The notes beneath the pieces are model-generated. The model saw nothing but the letters and a program-made list of their open reading frames with translations. It was not told the origin of the DNA and made no database searches. This document shows, in pieces, positions 22,480 through 34,147 of a DNA stretch of 60,000 bases. The DNA is from Polytrichum commune. Taxonomy: Eukaryota > Streptophyta > Polytrichopsida > Polytrichales > Polytrichaceae. Made by a program: the position numbers and the translations under genes. Each line of letters starts with the position of its first letter. The first letter of the stretch is position 1. The DNA is taken from the NCBI GenBank assembly GCA_950295325.1, contig OX485805.1, positions 35,453,501-35,513,500 of the forward strand. The letters run 5' to 3'.

Positions 22480-24489
22480 TAACAATATTTGTCATTCCTT
22501 GTGCAAAAATCAAAATGGGCATTATAGATTTACCATGTTGCGAGCATTGTCACTTACTATTGATATTTTTCATCCAAATTCCAATCATCCATGACAACAT
22601 TTCATCACAAATTTGTTGGGATGCAAATTATACCAAACTTTGCTTGAATAATTGGCATTTTAATAATTTGAGAGTAAGTTGGGATGCCAATATTCTTTAA
22701 CTTATTCATAGAAAGTTACCGCATTGACATAAAATGCCATATGACACTAAATATGATATTTAGTGTCGCTACCACATGAGAGGTTTGGCAATGGGTAGGC
22801 AAAAGTGAGTTATCTAACATGACTAGGTTTGGTTCTAAGTTTAGACATCCTTGGTGACAAGTGAAGTGCCTACATGGTGATGAAGAAACACCTAAAAACT
22901 CCAAGGGACGACTGCCTAGAAGTCCACAATTCCATGTAGAGTAGAGGCGCCCATAACCGATCACTTAAGAGATTATGCACCAAATCTGAAGAGGTATAAG
23001 GCGATGCAATTTTTTTCCCGTCTACGAAGATAGAAATTAGGAGGATTGTAATTTTTTGGTAATTTTATTCCTTAAATTGAAATTACTGTGATTTTTTGAA
23101 GCCAAAAATTGGCACAAATATATTACCAATGTCTAGAGTTTGCCTTAACCACTCATTTTAACTGCTCATCCCTCCTCACTTTAGCGCTCAAAACTAGCAC
23201 ATGTGTCATGGCACTATTGGCTCCGGCCTTATCAAAATTTAGTCCTAGCCTTGTCAAAATTCAGTCCCAACTTGATCAAAATTCTAGTACCCTATAGATT
23301 GCCGATGGGGTCCTAATCTAGAATAGGCGCCTCTACTATAGTCTGGTTGGGGGTTGCGTTATCTTCCATTAACTAGGCTAGTGGAAATGGGTGGGAAAAC
23401 TGTACCACTCGCGTGCTAATGACCTAAGATGTGTTGAAGGTGGAGCATTAGATTGCTCATAGCCAATATAATTGTAATACTAGAAGGAATTGTAGATGGC
23501 AAAGCATTCGATTGCTCATAATCAATAGAAACATAATGGATAAGGCATGAGAAACAATATGGTTAATTAGAGTAAGGCCACAACGTTGGTCTGAGAGGGA
23601 TAAGAGTTATCCCATATTGTTTGTACAAACCAAGAAAAAGGAGAAAAGCAATAAATGGCAAAGCAAAGAGAGCATGAGGCCATCTCACTCTCCAAGCATT
23701 GTTCATATGCCTTTGTGTATGTGTTCTTGCTTGTGCATTCTCATCTCTAGTCCTATTGACTTCCAATAAGATGTATCATGAAATCGGTCAATTCAAACAT
23801 CGTTTCCCTATGCCAAGTCTTTGGTGTGTGCATCATACCATGTCACTTATCATTATCGCACCTTCATCGATATGTGTGCCCATTATACCCAAGCCATGCA
23901 ACACATCATGCCACTTGTGATTTTGTTGATGCCATGGCAAGTCTACCATACACGCTCCATTCTAATTCTAAGGCGATTGAGAATTAACGCGGTTCATCTA
24001 ATTATAATTATCCACACTATTCCCAAAGTCCACATCGACTGAAATGAAAAGTGTAAAGTAGAAATACCAAAAAAATCAACCCTAAAACATAGATACTGGG
24101 TAAAATCATGTACACTATAAGAACCATTGAAAATGTACGAGGGCCTAGGGTCGATTTTGGATCACACCTATAGACATCGCTTTAAGCATTCCTATAACTT
24201 GTTCATACAATCTCCAAATGATCCATCCTAAAATGTGTTGGAATCCCCTTTCGGTTCTTAACAACATCCAGTGATAAAAATGAACACTCAATGTAATAAT
24301 AGGAACTATGCTCAGTTTCTGTAAAGGATGATTGTAGATGTTTCTACTTCACCAGATTGCATCCAAGGAGTGAACTTGATGGCAGCCAGCTGTGTAAATC
24401 TTTCATGGGGTAGCTAGGTGAACAGCCGGTTTGAAAGTACTTTTACTCCAGGAAAGGGAAGTAAGTTAGGGCAAGGTGACATTAAAGTC
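22480..24489. other. Intergenic, no gene seen
   Basis: AT-rich sequence with only short unrelated frames. Copies of a CAAAATTCAGTCC-like triplet repeat lie near 23235-23285, and a GATTGCTCATA motif is repeated near 23450-23520. No gene family is recognised on either strand. Confidence 0.35.
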
Positions 24490-25140
24490 GTGCCAACTGC
24501 ACTGACACTGCAATTAAATTGGTATGTGTGGGGAGATTAATCATTACAGTTTTGATACGGTGAAGGAACATGGTGAAGCATGTCCAAAGAATTCGGTAAC
24601 ATACACCTACTCATCCAAAAGCTACTGATGACAGAATTTCGACAACCTTTTTTGCAGGATATCGAAATTCAGAAGCATTCATGCATGCAAAAATTTCTGC
24701 TCCTGTATGTCCTTGTGTCTGTAATTCCTGACTCCTTCGCTTCTGATTGCAAGTTCTTCAAAACAATGATATCCCAGTCTTGACTCTCGCGTCGGCTACA
24801 GATAAAAAAAGCGAGCGCAAAGTACGAAGGGGAAATAATCATCACCACAGTTTGCTGTAGTTCAGAAACCTGGTGAAGGGAAAGAATAGGTAACAGCGTA
24901 CTTATCCAAAGCCACTCGTGACAGAGTCAGAAAAACTTTTTGCAGGAAATTGAAAAAGAAGAAGAAGGAAGCGTTCATGTGTCCTTGTGTCTGTTTGTAA
25001 GATGTTTTGTAAGTACTGTGATTCCTGACTCCTTCACTTCTAATTGCAATTTCATCAAATTATGTTATCCCAGTCTCCCAAATTGTACAAAGTTCAAGTC
25101 AGCTGCAGACGTCAAAAGCCAGCGCAAAGTACAAAGGTGA
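24490..25140 (+). repeat. Diverged ~310-bp tandem duplication
   Basis: Two units share CATCCAAAAGC.ACT, GTGACAGA.T, TTTTTTGCAGGA.AT, TGTCCTTGTGTCTGT, ATTCCTGACTCCTTC.CTTCT, ATGATATCCCAGTCT / ATGTTATCCCAGTCT and GCGCAAAGTAC.AAG. The second unit carries extra GAAGAAGAAGG. Neither unit holds a long frame. It may be a decayed gene fragment or simple duplication. Confidence 0.65.
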
Positions 25141-25884
25141 CATCCACATGCCTACGAGTAGTGATTTGAGTATACAAGAAACAAAGAATTGGTGGGTGGG
25201 GTGATCAGCTTATACCCAACTTTGCCTTCTTTTCTTGGGTTTTGGGCTGAATTGTAGTGACATTCAGTGCACATTCATCATCACTGTATGTATGTACCTC
25301 CTCTCGGCGGGAGGTCGAAGATGATGCTCACCATCTTCTTTCTATGAACTCCTCCTGGCTATGGTGGACGTCAATTCATCAACAGTCCTTGGCGGTTTCA
25401 TGCATCAGGAGTAAGTATCTCTTATCATATCCGTTGCATTTTTGCAGCTAATTTGATCTACTGATGAACATGAACTACTCAGTACTGACCTACCTACTGT
25501 ACCCTCTAACTAAATTTGCAGCTATCCCTAAATTTGCACCGAAACCTAAATTTGCAGCTTTCTAATGCAAGCTCCTCGTGTCAAAGTTTGTAATAAAGGT
25601 ACAACGATGTCGATCATTTCGAACCTTTCCTCGGGCTTCGCTCTCGGTCTAAGTTCGGAGAAACCCCACCGAATTGCAGCAAGTTCTCACAAGTGAAAAT
25701 TGTTGAAGGGCGCCCTCCAAGTGGCTATGTCCACAAGAATTCTACATGGTTGGAGCATGGCAACCATCCATCCCAGAAGCTATGTTTCACAGCCATAGGC
25801 ACACCAGGAATTCGATATACAGACAGACACAGCGATTTTCGTATGAAATGACTCCATCAGGAACCGAAGAACCCTCAGAACTTC
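25141..25884. other. Downstream flank of the ATL gene
   Basis: No gene seen. Near 25515-25560 there is a small repeat of AAATTTGCAGCT / AAATTTGCACC. The bases next to 25884 should be the 3' untranslated region of the ATL gene on the minus strand. Confidence 0.35.
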
Positions 25885-27762
25885 TCAGTGTTTACTTGTT
25901 GTCTGGGAATGAGATTCGGGCAAAGGGCTTGCTGCGGGGTTCACCAACCGCCGGCCTCTACCCCGGAGCCAGTTGAAACTCGAGAATCTCTTCGTTGAGG
26001 ATGGTTTACCTTGAACTTCACGTTGAATTGGAGGGAGTGAGACATCGACAGAAACTTCCCACACCTTATCCTTCCTCACCGGAGCCACTAAAATCTCCTC
26101 TGTTGTTGAAGGTGCACCATGAGCCCCAGATTGCAACAATAATCCTGAGTGCCGAAAAGATAACTCACCTCTGTTGTTGTTAGGGTGGGAGATTTGTGCA
26201 ACCTCTTCAATGACATGATCCGACCTTCTTTCTTGCGAAGCTTCTTCATGCATGGCTAGAAAAGGCCGTTCTGTCAATTCCACCTCCTCAAATAAATCTT
26301 CACGCAAGTCCATGACATCAATGTCAGCCGCCTTGGTTTCGTCCCCCTTCTTGTTCCTAGAAAGTGTTGCTTGTGAAGTTCCGGCTTCAATTTCTTCCTC
26401 CTCTTCGGTGTCGATGTTCATCACAACCTGCTGCAAAGATGGGGTAGGGATGGAATCTGAGCTGCGGGGATCCTCTTGGGATGTGTTGCAGCTACTTGAT
26501 GAAGCTTGTCTGGATTCAAAGAAATGCGGTGAAAATGCATGTCTCCCTGGGCTAGGGGTGAGAATTTCCCTAACTTTCGACAAGCTTTGAGGAGTGTCCA
26601 ACCCACGCCTAGCCCAGAACATATCCTCATTCGCAGGAGTCTGCCCCGCACTCACAAGCTCCGGGATGCTATCCGAAAGCGCATGTCGATGTGATGGCTT
26701 CGAAGTTGTTCCCCGTGCCTGCGGATGCCCAGGGTATGGCGTCGGTTGCAATGTCAGCTGCTGCTGCTGCGAGTTAGCAAAATCCACCACATACTCATAT
26801 GACCCCATGGAATAAGACCTCGCTCTCGGTAACCTCGGGCTAGGCTCACCATCCCCATCCCCATCCGAAACATCCGAGCCTCTCCTCGTAACATCGATGT
26901 TGTTAACCTTCCCAAGCTCAACTCGCATAACTTTCTCCCTCCCATCAGCTTCCAACACGCACACAGTTGCACCCCCGGGTGTCATTGGAGGTGTCGGAGG
27001 TGGTCCAGTCTCATCATCGACATCCCCTTGTTGAAGAATCATCTCTCCATGAGGGTTAGGGTCATTTGGTTCGGTGCGGAACCGGAAACTGTCACGAAAG
27101 CTTCTTCGTAAGCTACCCCGGAAGCTCCCAAGGCGTTGAGAATGCGAAGTTTGATGTTGCTCTTCGTGTGATGAGATGTGATGCTCTTCGCAGCGGTTAG
27201 CGGCCGGGGTAGGATTAGGCTCAGCGTCTGGGAGCAAGCTTCTTCGACATAGCGGGCATGTGGAGTTCGACAGTAGCCATGTATCAATGCATTCTAAGTG
27301 GAAGGCGTGTTTGCACTTGGGGAGTAACCTGAGTCTATCCTCATTAGCAAATTCGTTCAAACACACTGCGCAATCTGCACTGTCTTTTAACCCCCGGATG
27401 GACCCGTAGAGAAATACCGGTAGAGTGTCGATAAACACTTGCTCCACTCCTGCGTCGTGTAGCGTGAAGAGGTGTTGTAGCTGGCCCCGGATGGAGTTCG
27501 ATGGACTGTTCGGATTGGCTGGGGTGTGGGCTCGCCTCCGGCCTAAACATCGTGCCAAAATGTGCAAGATACCCGAGCAGATGAACACTATACTCAGAAT
27601 GATAACGATGACTAGTACACTGGGATTGATGTGTGGCTTGTTGGAGCTCGGTGGTGATGGTACTGATTCTCGCACTGAAGCGGGCTGTGAAGCGTAGGAT
27701 ATCGAAGAAGGCCATGTCTGTTGATGTTGCACTGTTCTCGAAACTCCCCTAAACGTAGCCAT
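25885..27762 (-). CDS. ATL-family RING-H2 E3 ubiquitin ligase
   Basis: Membrane-anchored E3 that passes ubiquitin from an E2 to substrates; ATLs often act in stress and defence responses (family knowledge). Intact single exon of 625 codons, as usual for ATLs although longer than most. In order: a Ser/Pro-rich N-terminus, one hydrophobic anchor at ~47-70 (PSVLVIVIILSIVFICSG), a basic CLGRRR stop-transfer, the GLD box (GVEQVFIDTLPVFLYG, 105-120), then RING-H2 with C131, C134, C150, H152, H155, C158, C169, C172, the ATL Pro before the third Cys (LPKCKH) and Trp162. The long C-terminal region (~175-625) is Ser/Arg/Glu-rich and probably disordered, with repeated SFRGSLRRSFRDSFRFR-type basic motifs and an acidic EEEEEIEAG run. 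Substrates cannot be inferred. The start has A at -3 and G at +4. Two short upstream frames precede it. Confidence 0.94.
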   Translation of the reverse strand: MATFRGVSRTVQHQQTWPSSISYASQPASVRESVPSPPSSNKPHINPSVLVIVIILSIVFICSGILHILARCLGRRRAHTPANPNSPSNSIRGQLQHLFTLHDAGVEQVFIDTLPVFLYGSIRGLKDSADCAVCLNEFANEDRLRLLPKCKHAFHLECIDTWLLSNSTCPLCRRSLLPDAEPNPTPAANRCEEHHISSHEEQHQTSHSQRLGSFRGSLRRSFRDSFRFRTEPNDPNPHGEMILQQGDVDDETGPPPTPPMTPGGATVCVLEADGREKVMRVELGKVNNIDVTRRGSDVSDGDGDGEPSPRLPRARSYSMGSYEYVVDFANSQQQQLTLQPTPYPGHPQARGTTSKPSHRHALSDSIPELVSAGQTPANEDMFWARRGLDTPQSLSKVREILTPSPGRHAFSPHFFESRQASSSSCNTSQEDPRSSDSIPTPSLQQVVMNIDTEEEEEIEAGTSQATLSRNKKGDETKAADIDVMDLREDLFEEVELTERPFLAMHEEASQERRSDHVIEEVAQISHPNNNRGELSFRHSGLLLQSGAHGAPSTTEEILVAPVRKDKVWEVSVDVSLPPIQREVQGKPSSTKRFSSFNWLRGRGRRLVNPAASPLPESHSQTTSKH

Positions 27763-27839
27763 TATTGCAATTTCCTCACAACCATCCGCTTCGAGCTCTT
27801 CTAAAATGTGTCACCGAAACTGACCCGATGATGGATCAT
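27762..27839 (-). promoter_or_regulatory. Two short upstream ORFs in the ATL leader
   Basis: The first, 27801-27839, is 12 codons plus stop. The second, 27762-27785, is 7 codons plus TAA, and its stop overlaps the ATL start in TAATG. Both would lie in the leader if transcription starts right of 27839, which is not shown by sequence. An overlapping stop/start permits termination-reinitiation control. Confidence 0.5.
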
Positions 27840-28839
27840 TTTGTTGAACATAACATCCTGCTGCAGACTTAGCCTAGAGGAGGAGGAGGAGAAGAAGAAG
27901 AAGAAGATATTTTGTGAAGAATCTTACTGCCGCTTAAACCAGCTTCAATTTTCAAATGTCCTCTCTCATGTCGCTCCCTCATCTCATCTCCTCTCCCCAA
28001 GCTCCGAAACCCTTCCGAAACTCCTCAACAAGCTGCTCTTAGCCTTCGTCACCATGCCTGCTACTGCTGAACATAGCCTTATTCTTCATCAACAGTCTCC
28101 AGAGTCCACATGCAGCAGCCATGGCACCGAGCTTACCACCAACATCATCCTGCTTGCAAAACTACAACCAAGCTCCCCTAAACAAGAAATCCAGACCTGC
28201 AGCTGGAAATGCTCCGATGCCAACAAACATCCAACCTGCTTCTCCACTCTTGCAAAATGCCTCACCCCGCCCCCCAAGTTCCAACCAAAGTCTCCGAACT
28301 AAACCAGAGCTACTACCTCAACACAGCTGCGCTTGAAAAATAAAAACAAACTTGTCCAGCAACTCGTCAGACCTCCATGACGCACTCCCAAATCCTTGCG
28401 CCCTCGGCCCACCAGCGCCGACCCCACCCACGCTCTCCGAAACGTCCACTAAAACTCCCCACAACCTGAGGATGCTGTGCAGACTTTTCTTCTTGTGCCT
28501 ACTAATAAACCTTGGAGAGCGCCGCAGTCCCGCAGCCGTTTGACGGGAATTTTTTTGGGGGTAACCATGATTCTTGGTGCGAGTGGGAATGCAATCGGTG
28601 GGAGGCGATTAGAATTCGGCGGGGATCCCTTTAGTTTTCGGAAGATGGAAGGTCACCGCCGGTGGCTTCGGTGGTGAAGAGGAATCGCTTCCTCTTTACT
28701 GCTACTGTAGGTTACTGAAGGCCGGTCCACCTCGTTGGCAGGTCGGTATTTTGGTTGGTAGGTCGTTAGGTAGGTTGGTAGGTAGGTTGGTAGGTTGGTA
28801 GGTCGTTAGGAGCCTATCATATGGTATCAAAGTTTTCGT
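27840..28839. other. ATL upstream region; GGTAGGTT-type microsatellite
   Basis: From 27875 there is a GGAGGAGGAGGAG/AAGAAG tract, a pyrimidine tract on the ATL sense strand, typical of a leader. 27960-28540 is C-rich with several short frames that match nothing I know. 28737-28805 is an imperfect TAGGT(C/TG)GT repeat. I do not call a gene here. Confidence 0.4.
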
Positions 28840-31800
28840 ACTACACCATTAATGGTTTTAGTGTCACTTACACTATTTGGTGAAGGGCCTTAACCACACT
28901 AAATATTGTATCTAGTGTCATATGGTATTTTTATGTTGTTTGTGGTAACCATTTTCTAATACTACTTCTCATGAATAAGTCTACAAATGCCGTCATCCAA
29001 CTTACTTTAGTTCATCCACTTTCGGTATATTATATGTCCTAACATTTTTGTAATGAAATATTGTCATGAATGATTCAAACTTCGATGAAAAAAAAACGTT
29101 AGTAAGTGACAAGTAATTGCAACATTGTTAATCTAAATTGCCTAATTTTTTACAACGAATGACAAATAATGTTAGGCTTACATTTAGTGTTGGTGGACAA
29201 TACTCGGATGGTTTATAATTAGTGTTGAGCGAGACAAATAGAATTGGCGACACTAAATGAAATATTTGGTGTAATAGTGTCACATCCACTAATTGTCGAC
29301 ATTGCATTCTTTGTTAGGATTAGTAAGTTTTTGAAGAGCAACATTATCTACATTATGACATTTGACATACCACATTGGGGTACTCGAGATGATAGTTTTT
29401 GCATTACAAGATGTTATTAAGCATGCAAGTTACAAGTGTCATATGGTTACACTAATGGTCAACCTTGTGTGGCAATTAGTGTAACCTAAGATAGGCCTCA
29501 TAATAAGGAAAGTCGCATTGAATACCATAAATAGTGTAGTTTGCTTTGCAAAAGGTAGAAGGTGCTTTTAAACCAACACTTTAAGCTATTTAGCCTATTT
29601 GTAGAGCCCACCTGAATTGGCGGTATGCATGATTGGCTTAGCAAATTGGCTTACACATAGGAGTAACAAGAATGAATTAAATTGCACATCATATGAATAT
29701 ACTACAAATTTTTGAAGTCAGTTACCCCTAGCTTTTTAAATCCATCCCTAGACCACCCCCCCCCACACACACACACACAACTTTTTCCACTACAAACAGC
29801 TCCCAAACCGTCCCAATACTTGCCCAAAACCAACCCCGTTTTCTTCAAGATTCGCCTCCACCTTTTGCCCAAACCGCCCCTACACTAAAACCCATTTTCC
29901 GCACAATAAAAAAAACTAAGCCTTGCAAACTTTTGCATGTAGGATCTTAATAAATACATATAAGTAAGCCACCCCTAGCTACGTTTTGATGCTCACCCAA
30001 ATCCAATCTCACTTTCATCCAAAACTAAAGGAGACAGTGGGACGCTTTACGGTGCTTTTCAGGTACAGGATTAGGAGGCATGCATAGGTTTAGGTTGCTT
30101 TTGGTTGGGATGTTGGATATAGCACCCTCTTCCTTATGTGTAATAAGGCAGGCATGACTGGTATATCGAACACTACGTTGAACATTTGATTTAGTGTGGC
30201 ACACAATATTCACCATCAACCCTCACTAATGAGCTCGCAATCACTACGTTTGTGGCAACTAGAGAGAGGGTGTGTTGTGACACGTGGCGCTACATGACAA
30301 CTCGTCAAGATCACCTTAACTAAAATGGCACACCAAATTCCAATGGCACACTAAATCACTATGCTCAAAATTTGAGCTAGTGTAGCCCACACTATTCATC
30401 ATCGACCCATAGTAGTTGCCTTGCAACTAGAGAGAAAACTCCCCAAAAGAACATGTTCAGACATTTGAAAATCATAATTCAATCCAACAATAATCACAAC
30501 AAATCTCATAAAGCTTACTACAATGATATGTGCAATTAGGTCGCCTTCACGAATAGGTTGTCTCTTTACCCATGCAAATTTACCTCGGGTCAAAAGCAAA
30601 CTACGAAAGCTCATAATTTGTTTATTCATCTATATAGCAACCACTATAAACAAAATATAATACTATTTTTTTTTTAAAACCATGTGTTTTGTCAATGTGG
30701 TAATAAATATCAAAAATAGTGTGGACTACGATAAATTAGCGTGGAGCAACATGATTGCACATATCATATTGAAATCGATTCCAATGTCCGGGATTTTTCT
30801 GGGCATAGTTGGTCAAAATCCTAGTGTTTCCAAGTCCAACCGGTTAGTGTACATGTTGTGATCTTTTGGTTCTTCTTTATTGATTTCGGGTACATTCTAT
30901 AGACTTCTCTAAAACGATCGGTAATTTTCCCGAAGTCAAGTTCTCCCCGTTCATTGATTACTTCTCTAAATATCCGACCTTTATAATTGTGTTATTGGAA
31001 AATGGAAGAATTATGTGACATTTTTAGTCAATGTTGTGGTCTATGGATAGGTAGAATGTGTAGTGTGGGTAGGTGTATAGATGTATAGGTGGGTTAAGGC
31101 TTAGCCTTAGAGTGTGAATTCCTCCATATTATCTTGGCTTTCTCTTCGATGTCTTGAATTTTGTGAATTTTGGGACTTTTTAAGTCCCTCTCGCGTTAAG
31201 GGTTTCCATAGTGAAGGCCATTCCATCCGGTAGATAGCTTATGGCTTTGTTGTCAATTTCTTGACACGTAGTATTCTTATGAAAAGAGAGAGAGAGGAAA
31301 TGTTGCATATGAGCGTACCTTTCATCCATTCAACATAAAAACTCGAATCTCATAGGTTTGTGGCTTATTCATCTTTAATGACTTGCAGTAGATTAATTTA
31401 GGGTTTTAAAGTTTAATTTGATGTCAAATCACCTAAGATACTAACATCTAGGATGTACATTGTTCAAGGGCTTTTACATTGGATAAATGAGAGGTACGTT
31501 CATGTGTGATAATTTGCTTTATCCCTTATTGAACACAAGAGCCATACTATGTCTAACTTCAACGACTACTCAAAGTTACTATAGTTGTCAAAAATTAAAA
31601 AACGAGCCCTTAGATTATCAATTATTTATAGTGTTGCTTCGAGCTAAAGTAAGATTTGTGGACCCATAACAGACACTTCAACTCCACATACAATTTTGGC
31701 CATTGGATGGGATTGTGGATATTCTTTTCCAAATAGCGATTGTGGACAATGAAGATTACCAACATCAAAGTCGAGATGTATATTTTATGAGAGGTCAAAG

Positions 31801-31897
31801 TGGAGATTCTCTTTCTCTTTGAACTACCACAAAGGCATACCCTCCCATTTGTGTTAATCACTAAAGGGCAACTAAACTCCCAACGATGTCCTTATTT
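28840..31897. other. Gene-free, decayed miniature transposons
   Basis: 28840-29550 carries scattered F3/F4-like blocks (TACACCATTAATGG, TAGTGTCACTTAC, CACTAAATATTGTATCTAGT, ATACCATAAATAGTGTAG). A C9/(CA)n tract is near 29757-29780. An F5 copy lies at 30785-30960 in the uninterrupted form, and a GAGAGAGAGAG tract at 31283. No gene is recognised on either strand. Confidence 0.5.
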
Positions 31898-32010
31898 TGA
31901 GTACATGCCTAGTCCAATCTCATCGGAACACGTGTCTCTCTAGTGTCCATTCCTAACATAACTACAAGCCCTCTTGTGTGCCACTCAAATATAGGTATCT
32001 TCATAAGACT
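31898..32010 (-). mobile_element. F2 fragment
   Basis: GAGTACATGCCTAGTCCAAT, ACGTGTCTCTCTAGTGTCC and CTCAAATATAGGTATC are reverse F2 blocks. The rest of the element is missing. Confidence 0.55.
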
Positions 32011-32159
32011 ACTTAGTGATTGATTAACTATCCCCGTATAGCTTAATGGGATTCCCAACATCAATCTCCGGTCCACATAGCACACATGTCGTTTTGAAGA
32101 TTGTTGTGTATGAACAATGTTTTTGGAAATTTGTTTGTGAATTCCCGATCTCGTTTTGC

Positions 32160-32712
32160 AAGGCAAGCTAGACATGTCTGATTCGATCGTTGATCTTATT
32201 CGGACACCTATATTTGAGTGGTGTGTGGTTAGGTGTGGTTCCAAGAACGGATACCAAACAAACATTCGTTTAAAGAGATTGGACTACATGCCCAAATATG
32301 ATAACCATTTTAAACTCAACTCAGAGGTAACTTCGAAAATCATGCTACAGTATGTGTGGGCATTGTTGCTTGATTCCCCTGGGGCCCATTTCAGGTTGTG
32401 CTCCCTTGGTGGTTGTACTTATGTTACCTTTGCAACTGAATGCGAGGCGTTTGTGCCAAAAAGAGAAAGCGAAACATAACCATTCCAAACTCAACAATTA
32501 ACATAACTGAGGGGAGAAATTATATGACCATTTAATGAGGACGAGAATCTTCATCTTGAAAATGAATAACATATTCATACGAGCTTCAAAAACTATGAGG
32601 ATAGTGGCTACCGCATCGATTTGAATTTTGCTAACCATCTCGTACTAGTCGCATGTTTCATATCCTTGGGGAAGTGGGCTAGTTGGGGAAAAGTAACCAT
32701 TGAAGACCATTC
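32160..32712 (+). mobile_element. F2 copy with a 158-bp insert
   Basis: Left end AAGCTAGACATGTCTGATTC, then GGACACCTATATTTGAGTGG, GAGATTGGACTACATGCCCA, later ACCATTTAATGAGGACGAGA, GCATGTTTCATATCCTTGGG and AAGTAACCATTGAAGACC. The copy is interrupted at ~32321-32478 by G+C-richer sequence. ATAACCATTTTAAACTCAAC lies just before the insert and ATAACCATTCCAAACTCAAC just after it. Confidence 0.75.
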
Positions 32713-32806
32713 ACCGTATTGAAGGCCGGTCTTTTTGGTTGAAGTAGGTAAGTGGATAGAAGGGTAGGGAGGTAGGTAAGCATACAACCCCCTTCATGTG
32801 TTCTTA

Positions 32807-33590
32807 GGGCCACTTCACACACGAGCCAAGAGCCGTGACCATGAAATTGTGAGAGCCCAAAAGAAAGTGTCCAAAGGCCGTCCCAAGACACCTCCAAAAT
32901 CATATAGTGTGCTCATGTATCCTCAAGTGTAGTGTGAAGCCATATGTGACCAGGCCCTCAACCAAATGCTATTTCAATGAATTTCTATTCATACGTGTTG
33001 TCACACATAATAGAATAGAATTAATCAATGGTTATGAACATTCGGAATGCCATGGTCTCTCAGTTTTGTGTTAGGCCTACCTCCAAGGTGGTTTTTGAAA
33101 ATAGTCCAAGGGACCATGAAACATGATCCATTCGATGCCATGTAGGAATCCATGTAGACTTTACATCCATCTTGCATTCACTTATATACTCCGTTGGTCC
33201 CTCAAGCGCAGTGTGAAGCGAAGTTGGACCGGCTCCACGTTTTCCACCAATGAGAGTGCTTGAAGTGTAATGGTCACGGGCTCTCGGTCTCATGTGTGAT
33301 CGGCTCCACCTTTTCCACCAATGAGAGTGCTTGAAGTGTAATGGTCACGGGCTCTCAGTCTCATGTGTGACCGGTCCGCCTTTTCCACCAATGAGAGTGC
33401 TTGAAGTGTAATGGTCACACGCTCTCGGTCTCATGTGTGACCGGCTCCGCCTTTTCCACCAATGAGAGTGCTTGAAGTGTAATGGTCACGGGCTCTCAGT
33501 CTCATGTGTGACCGGCTCCGCCTTTTCCACCAATGAGAGTGCTTGAAGTGTAATGGTCACGGGCTCTCGGTCTCATGTGTGAAGTGGCCC
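32807..33590 (+). mobile_element. F1 transposon, copy C, with internal array
   Basis: Ends GGGCCACTTCACACACGAG and CATGTGTGAAGTGGCCC, with perfect TTA duplications at 32804-32806 and 33591-33593. It is 784 bp instead of about 490 because the right end is repeated five times in tandem. This is the best preserved F1 copy in the window for defining the ends. Confidence 0.9.
33229..33583 (+). repeat. 5 x 71-bp tandem array inside F1-C
   Basis: TTTTCCACCAATGAGAGTGC starts at 33240, 33311, 33381, 33452 and 33523 (spacings 71, 70, 71, 71). Each unit reads CGGCTCC, TTTTCCACCAATGAGAG, TGCTTGAAGTGTAATGGTCA, GGGCTCTC and TCTCATGTGTGA. That is the subterminal part of F1, present once in copies B and D. 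Units differ at only a few bases, so the amplification is recent. Confidence 0.9.
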
Positions 33591-33593
33591 TTA

Positions 33594-34147
33594 GGTAGTT
33601 TTGGGATATTTCGCTTTATGTTTTGAAGATCTTTCTTTCTAGTTGGGCTAACTTACCTTAACGGGTTGTGGGTTTGTCCCACACGTCCATCGTGTGTACT
33701 CTTGGCTTGTCAGTTTTGGCACCGGAATAGGGTTGTTGGTGTTTTCTAATTCAACGTCTTGGGTCGTCACAAGAAGTTGTACAATGGGCACATGTCGCCA
33801 TTTTCACTTTGGGCAAATACGATTTCTCATCCGTACTTTAAGATTTTCCACTAATGGATGATCCTTATCGTGAATTGCCATCGTACATTCATCAGTTTTC
33901 GGCCCCCAAAAATACACATTATTTCCCCCCTCCGCGTGAATGTACACGTGTCATTCAGTGGTGGGGTGGTACTTGGGAAACAAGTGACGTGGCATCTTGG
34001 AAATGAAATGGCTTTGGCGAGCAAAGTGCCTCGTAATATGATAAGGTACTATGTTAGGTAGGTATGTAGTTATGTCGGGGATCGGGCTAAGCGTACACTT
34101 GATGTGACCACCCGATTTTTCCGTTAATGTTGGGCTCAGAATTGACA
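33594..34147. other. Spacer between F1-C and the F2 satellite copy
   Basis: No gene or repeat-family block recognised. It contains a short C-rich stretch near 33925. Confidence 0.35.

Noticed and set aside
27344-27715. Alternative frames inside the ATL gene
   Set aside because: The 625-codon frame with full RING-H2 and GLD motifs explains the region; the others are shadows.
28000-28540. Possible small protein-coding gene upstream of ATL
   Set aside because: Several short overlapping frames exist but none has a recognisable domain; C-rich composition is enough to keep frames open.
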